Source: Halieaceae bacterium (GTDB taxonomy: Bacteria > Pseudomonadota > Gammaproteobacteria > Pseudomonadales > Halieaceae). From it: DNA of 9,140 nucleotides. Location of the stretch: contig PAGS01000048.1 in the NCBI GenBank assembly GCA_002705465.1, forward strand, positions 2,561 through 11,700, written 5' to 3'. Made by a program: the position numbers and the translations under genes. A model generated the notes under the pieces. The model was not told the origin of the DNA. It saw only the letters and a list, made by a program, of their open reading frames with translations, and did no database searches. The stretch's first letter is position 1. Every line of letters begins with the position of its first letter. Positions 7,194 to 9,140 of the stretch are shown in pieces.

Positions 7194-7814
7194 CTAGGCC
7201 TCCATCAGCCCTTGGAGCTTTTGAATAGCAAGACGCACCCGCGATTTTACGGTGCCCAGCGGCAAATCAAGCTCAGCCGCGGCCTCGGAGTGTGATTTAC
7301 CCTCCATGTAAACCTTGGCCAATATTTGTGCCTGATCGGGAGGCAAATCCCCCATGAGCTCTCTCACCCGCTCAGCACCGCGGCGGGTATGAAGCACGAC
7401 AAAAGACTCTTCTTCCTCGCTTTCCAACTCAAAGTCATCGGAGGCCAGCGGCGTATCGAACTTTTGCAGACGGCGGAACATATCGGTTCGACAGTTACGG
7501 GCAATGGTATAGACCCAGGTCGAGGCGGCCGCCTTCTCAGGGTTAAACCCCCCCGCCTTTTGCCAGACCTTTAACATGACTTCCTGTACCAACTCGTCGG
7601 CATGGGTGGCCGACAAACTCGAGCCCGACAGCGCGAAGGCCTTGATAAGCGGGGCGAAATGACGAAAAAAGCGCGTGAAGGCACCCCGGTCCTGACTCTC
7701 GCCAATCTGGACCAGCGCCTCGCTCCACTCATCCGTGCGACGACCTGTGGGAATATTCCACTTTCCCCTGTTGTCCGCCGCGGGAGCATTACCTGCGTCT
7801 TTTTTGTTTGCCAT
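7194..7814 (-). CDS. rpoE: ECF sigma factor RpoE, ChrR-partnered (ECF11-like)
   Basis: A 206-residue extracytoplasmic-function sigma factor that should direct RNA polymerase to photooxidative-stress promoters. Region 2 spans about residues 45-116, with ADELVQEVMLKVWQKAGGFNP (72-92) and the STWVYTIARNCRTDMFRR stretch (98-115) that contacts the -10 element. An acidic linker follows (DDFELESEEEES, about 126-137). Region 4 (about 147-202) ends in the helix-turn-helix ELDLPLGTVKSRVRLAIQKL, which reads the -35 element. The polar 28-residue N-terminal tail has no alternative Met start, so the ATG at 7814 is the best choice although its ribosome site is poor (GGTGG 11 bases away). The pairing with a two-domain ChrR gene downstream assigns the subgroup. 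The divergent neighbour is a flavoprotein of a kind often found in this regulon. Confidence 0.94.
   Translation of the reverse strand: MANKKDAGNAPAADNRGKWNIPTGRRTDEWSEALVQIGESQDRGAFTRFFRHFAPLIKAFALSGSSLSATHADELVQEVMLKVWQKAGGFNPEKAAASTWVYTIARNCRTDMFRRLQKFDTPLASDDFELESEEEESFVVLHTRRGAERVRELMGDLPPDQAQILAKVYMEGKSHSEAAAELDLPLGTVKSRVRLAIQKLQGLMEA
7199..7203 (-). promoter_or_regulatory. Ribosome binding site in front of the small ORF, within the rpoE 3' end
   Basis: The coding strand reads GGAGG, 8 bases before the ATG at 7190. It also encodes the end of RpoE (Met-Glu-Ala), so its presence could be coincidental. It is stronger than anything seen in front of chrR itself. Confidence 0.4.
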
Positions 7815-7883
7815 AAGAAGTCAAACCACCATCCCGGGAGAATAGGATACACCCCCTAGCTTCGCCATGATACTGGGCTCTTC

Positions 7884-7911
7884 CTATTATTTCGGGGGCG
7901 GATGAGTCAAA
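7884..7911 (-). promoter_or_regulatory. Possible housekeeping promoter for rpoE
   Basis: On the minus strand TTTGAC (7911-7906) is followed after 16 bases by TAATAG (7889-7884), about 70 bases before the rpoE ATG. The match to the sigma-70 consensus is only moderate. I found no good TGATCC-type element facing rpoE, so autoregulation is not visible. Confidence 0.3.
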
Positions 7912-7933
7912 AACCCGATGTCAAGCACCACTA

Positions 7934-7945
7934 ATCAGCGCTGAT
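7934..7945. repeat. Perfect 12-bp palindrome in the rpoE/flavoprotein divergent region
   Basis: ATCAGCGCTGAT is its own reverse complement. Its right half overlaps the TGATCC element at 7942-7947. It could be an operator for a dimeric regulator, or two overlapping sigma half-sites (TGATCC forward, TGATTA reverse), or chance. Confidence 0.4.
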
Positions 7946-7969
7946 CCGTCGCTCTCTGAGGCTCGTAGT
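7942..7969 (+). promoter_or_regulatory. Candidate RpoE (ECF) promoter for the flavoprotein gene
   Basis: TGATCC at 7942-7947 is the -35 core reported for RpoE/ChrR-controlled promoters. After 16 bases comes CGTAGT (7964-7969), an ECF-like -10. Transcription would begin about 35-40 bases before the ATG, leaving room for the GGAGG site. TGATCC also occurs by chance inside several genes here, but this is the only intergenic copy and it faces a plausible target. Confidence 0.5.
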
Positions 7970-8011
7970 AGCAATAACCATTCCCTGTCTGGTGGCCGGA
8001 GGTCGTCAGCG

Positions 8012-9140
8012 ATGCACATTGCAGTCATAGGAGCGGGCATCTCCGGGCTGGGGTGCGCCCACCAGCTGGTCCAGCGGGGCCATCGCGTTGAGATATTTGA
8101 AGCCCGGGACCGCATTGGCGGCCATACCGCGACCTACGACGTGCAGATCGGGACGCGGCGCTTTGCGGTGGATACCGGATTTATCGTCTACAACGACCGT
8201 AATTACCCCAATCTGATCCAGTTGTTCGATGACCTTGGCGTCGCCAACAAGCCTACTTCAATGGGGTTCTCGGTCTGCGACGAGGCGAGCGGGCTTGAGT
8301 ATGCGGGTAACAATCTCAACACGCTCTTTGCACAACGAGGCAATCTGCTGTCCCCCAGTTTCCTCAGCATGATTCGGGAAATACTGCGGTTCAATAAATT
8401 GGCCATGGCCGACCTCGACAGCGGGCGACTGCCGCGGGACCAGACATTGGGTGAATATCTGGCACGGCACGGGTTCAGCGCCCACTTCAGTCGCAGTTAC
8501 CTGCTGGCCATGACATCGGCGATCTGGTCGGCTGACTTTGAGGATGCTCAGGACTTTCCTGTTGAATTCTTCATTCGGTTTTTCCGCAACCACGGCCTGC
8601 TGTCGCTTAAAAACCGGCCTCAGTGGCGCGTCGTGGAGGGGGGTAGTCGAGAGTATCTGTCGCCCCTGACGCAGCGATTTGCCGATCAGATTCGCACCCG
8701 TATGCCCGTCGAGCGCATTCTGCGACCACCGGGAAAACCTGTGTCAATCGCCTTCAGGAACGGTCAGACACGCGAATTTGACGAGGTTGTGATTGCGACG
8801 CACTCCGACGAGGCGCTGGCAATGTTAGGCGACCCGACCGAGGACGAGCGCTCAGTGTTGGGCGCGCTGCCCTACCGAGACAACGAAGTGATTCTGCATA
8901 CCGATACGCGTTTGCTCCCTAAACTCCAGCGCGCATGGTCGAGTTGGAACTATCGACTGAAGCCGGGTAGTGGTCGCGCTACCGTGACCTACAACATGAA
9001 TATCCTGCAGGGTATCGATGCCCCCGAGACCTTCTGTGTCACACTCAATGACACGGCTTCGATCAACCCACATCGCATTCTCGGCCGCTTTAATTATGCC
9101 CACCCTCAGTTCACACTAGCCGGCATGAAGGCCCAACAGC
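8012..9140 (+). CDS. FAD-dependent amine-oxidase-like flavoprotein (COG2907 type), 3' end beyond window
   Basis: 376 residues are present and the frame is still open at the edge; the usual length for this group is somewhat over 400. The N-terminus MHIAVIGAGISGLGCAHQLV is a dinucleotide-binding fold (GAGISG at 7-12), with Glu30 for the ribose and the ARDRIGGHT motif (31-39) of the amine oxidase superfamily. Later features include VDTGFIVYNDRNYPNL, SAIWSADFEDAQDFP, VVEGGSREYL and, near the edge, NPHRILGRFNYAHPQF, which are typical of the predicted NAD/FAD-binding COG2907 group. The substrate is not known from sequence; related genes sit with fatty-acid-modifying methyltransferases in RpoE/ChrR regulons, so a membrane lipid is a reasonable guess. 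GGAGG at 7998-8002 lies 9 bases before the ATG. It is divergent from rpoE and preceded by a candidate RpoE promoter. Confidence 0.88.
   Translation, partial: MHIAVIGAGISGLGCAHQLVQRGHRVEIFEARDRIGGHTATYDVQIGTRRFAVDTGFIVYNDRNYPNLIQLFDDLGVANKPTSMGFSVCDEASGLEYAGNNLNTLFAQRGNLLSPSFLSMIREILRFNKLAMADLDSGRLPRDQTLGEYLARHGFSAHFSRSYLLAMTSAIWSADFEDAQDFPVEFFIRFFRNHGLLSLKNRPQWRVVEGGSREYLSPLTQRFADQIRTRMPVERILRPPGKPVSIAFRNGQTREFDEVVIATHSDEALAMLGDPTEDERSVLGALPYRDNEVILHTDTRLLPKLQRAWSSWNYRLKPGSGRATVTYNMNILQGIDAPETFCVTLNDTASINPHRILGRFNYAHPQFTLAGMKAQQ

Noticed and set aside
7571..7852. Overlapping minus-strand frame of 93 codons starting upstream of rpoE
   Set aside because: It is a different frame of the rpoE 5' half; the sigma-factor frame is clearly the coding one.
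7919..7924. Perfect TTGACA on the minus strand upstream of rpoE
   Set aside because: The hexamer 17 bases downstream is CCGCCC, which cannot serve as a -10; the nearby TTTGAC-N16-TAATAG pair is a better candidate.

Overview
The window looks like a chromosomal segment of a Gram-negative, probably marine, gammaproteobacterium. This is an inference from gene content: an OprO/OprP-like outer-membrane porin, an MsbA-like half transporter, a three-subunit proton-translocating transhydrogenase, and an RpoE/ChrR pair of the type known to respond to singlet oxygen. The Halieaceae (OM60/NOR5) would fit, but I cannot place it reliably. I see no tRNA, rRNA, CRISPR array, insertion sequence or phage gene.

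Layout. Positions 1-125 hold no gene I can support. A porin-like gene (126-1427, minus) diverges from an ABC exporter gene (1626-3449, plus). A strong hairpin terminator at 3459-3486 separates the exporter from the convergent pnt operon. On the minus strand, reading right to left, come rpoE (7814 to 7194), a candidate 34-codon small ORF (7190 to 7086), chrR (7079 to 6426), a 132-bp gap, then pntAA (6293 to 5151), pntAB (5149 to 4865) and pntB (4862 to 3504). The three pnt genes are separated by only 1 and 2 bases, and the second and third have strong ribosome binding sites inside the preceding gene. To the right of rpoE a 197-bp divergent region leads into a FAD-dependent amine-oxidase-like flavoprotein gene (8012 to beyond 9140), cut by the window edge.

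How it may work together. In established RpoE/ChrR systems (Rhodobacter sphaeroides), zinc-binding ChrR holds the ECF sigma factor RpoE inactive until singlet oxygen is sensed. A flavoprotein of the COG2907 kind is a frequent neighbour, often with DUF1365 and a cyclopropane-fatty-acid-synthase-like methyltransferase. The divergent region here carries TGATCC, the published -35 core for this sigma group, correctly placed for the flavoprotein gene. The pnt operon makes NADPH at the expense of the proton gradient. Its position behind chrR is suggestive, but no shared control is shown.

The points most worth a second look are the small ORF between sigma and anti-sigma genes, the absence of both histidines usually discussed for proton transfer in the transhydrogenase membrane domain, and the candidate RpoE promoter. 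I did not find an evidently new multi-gene system.
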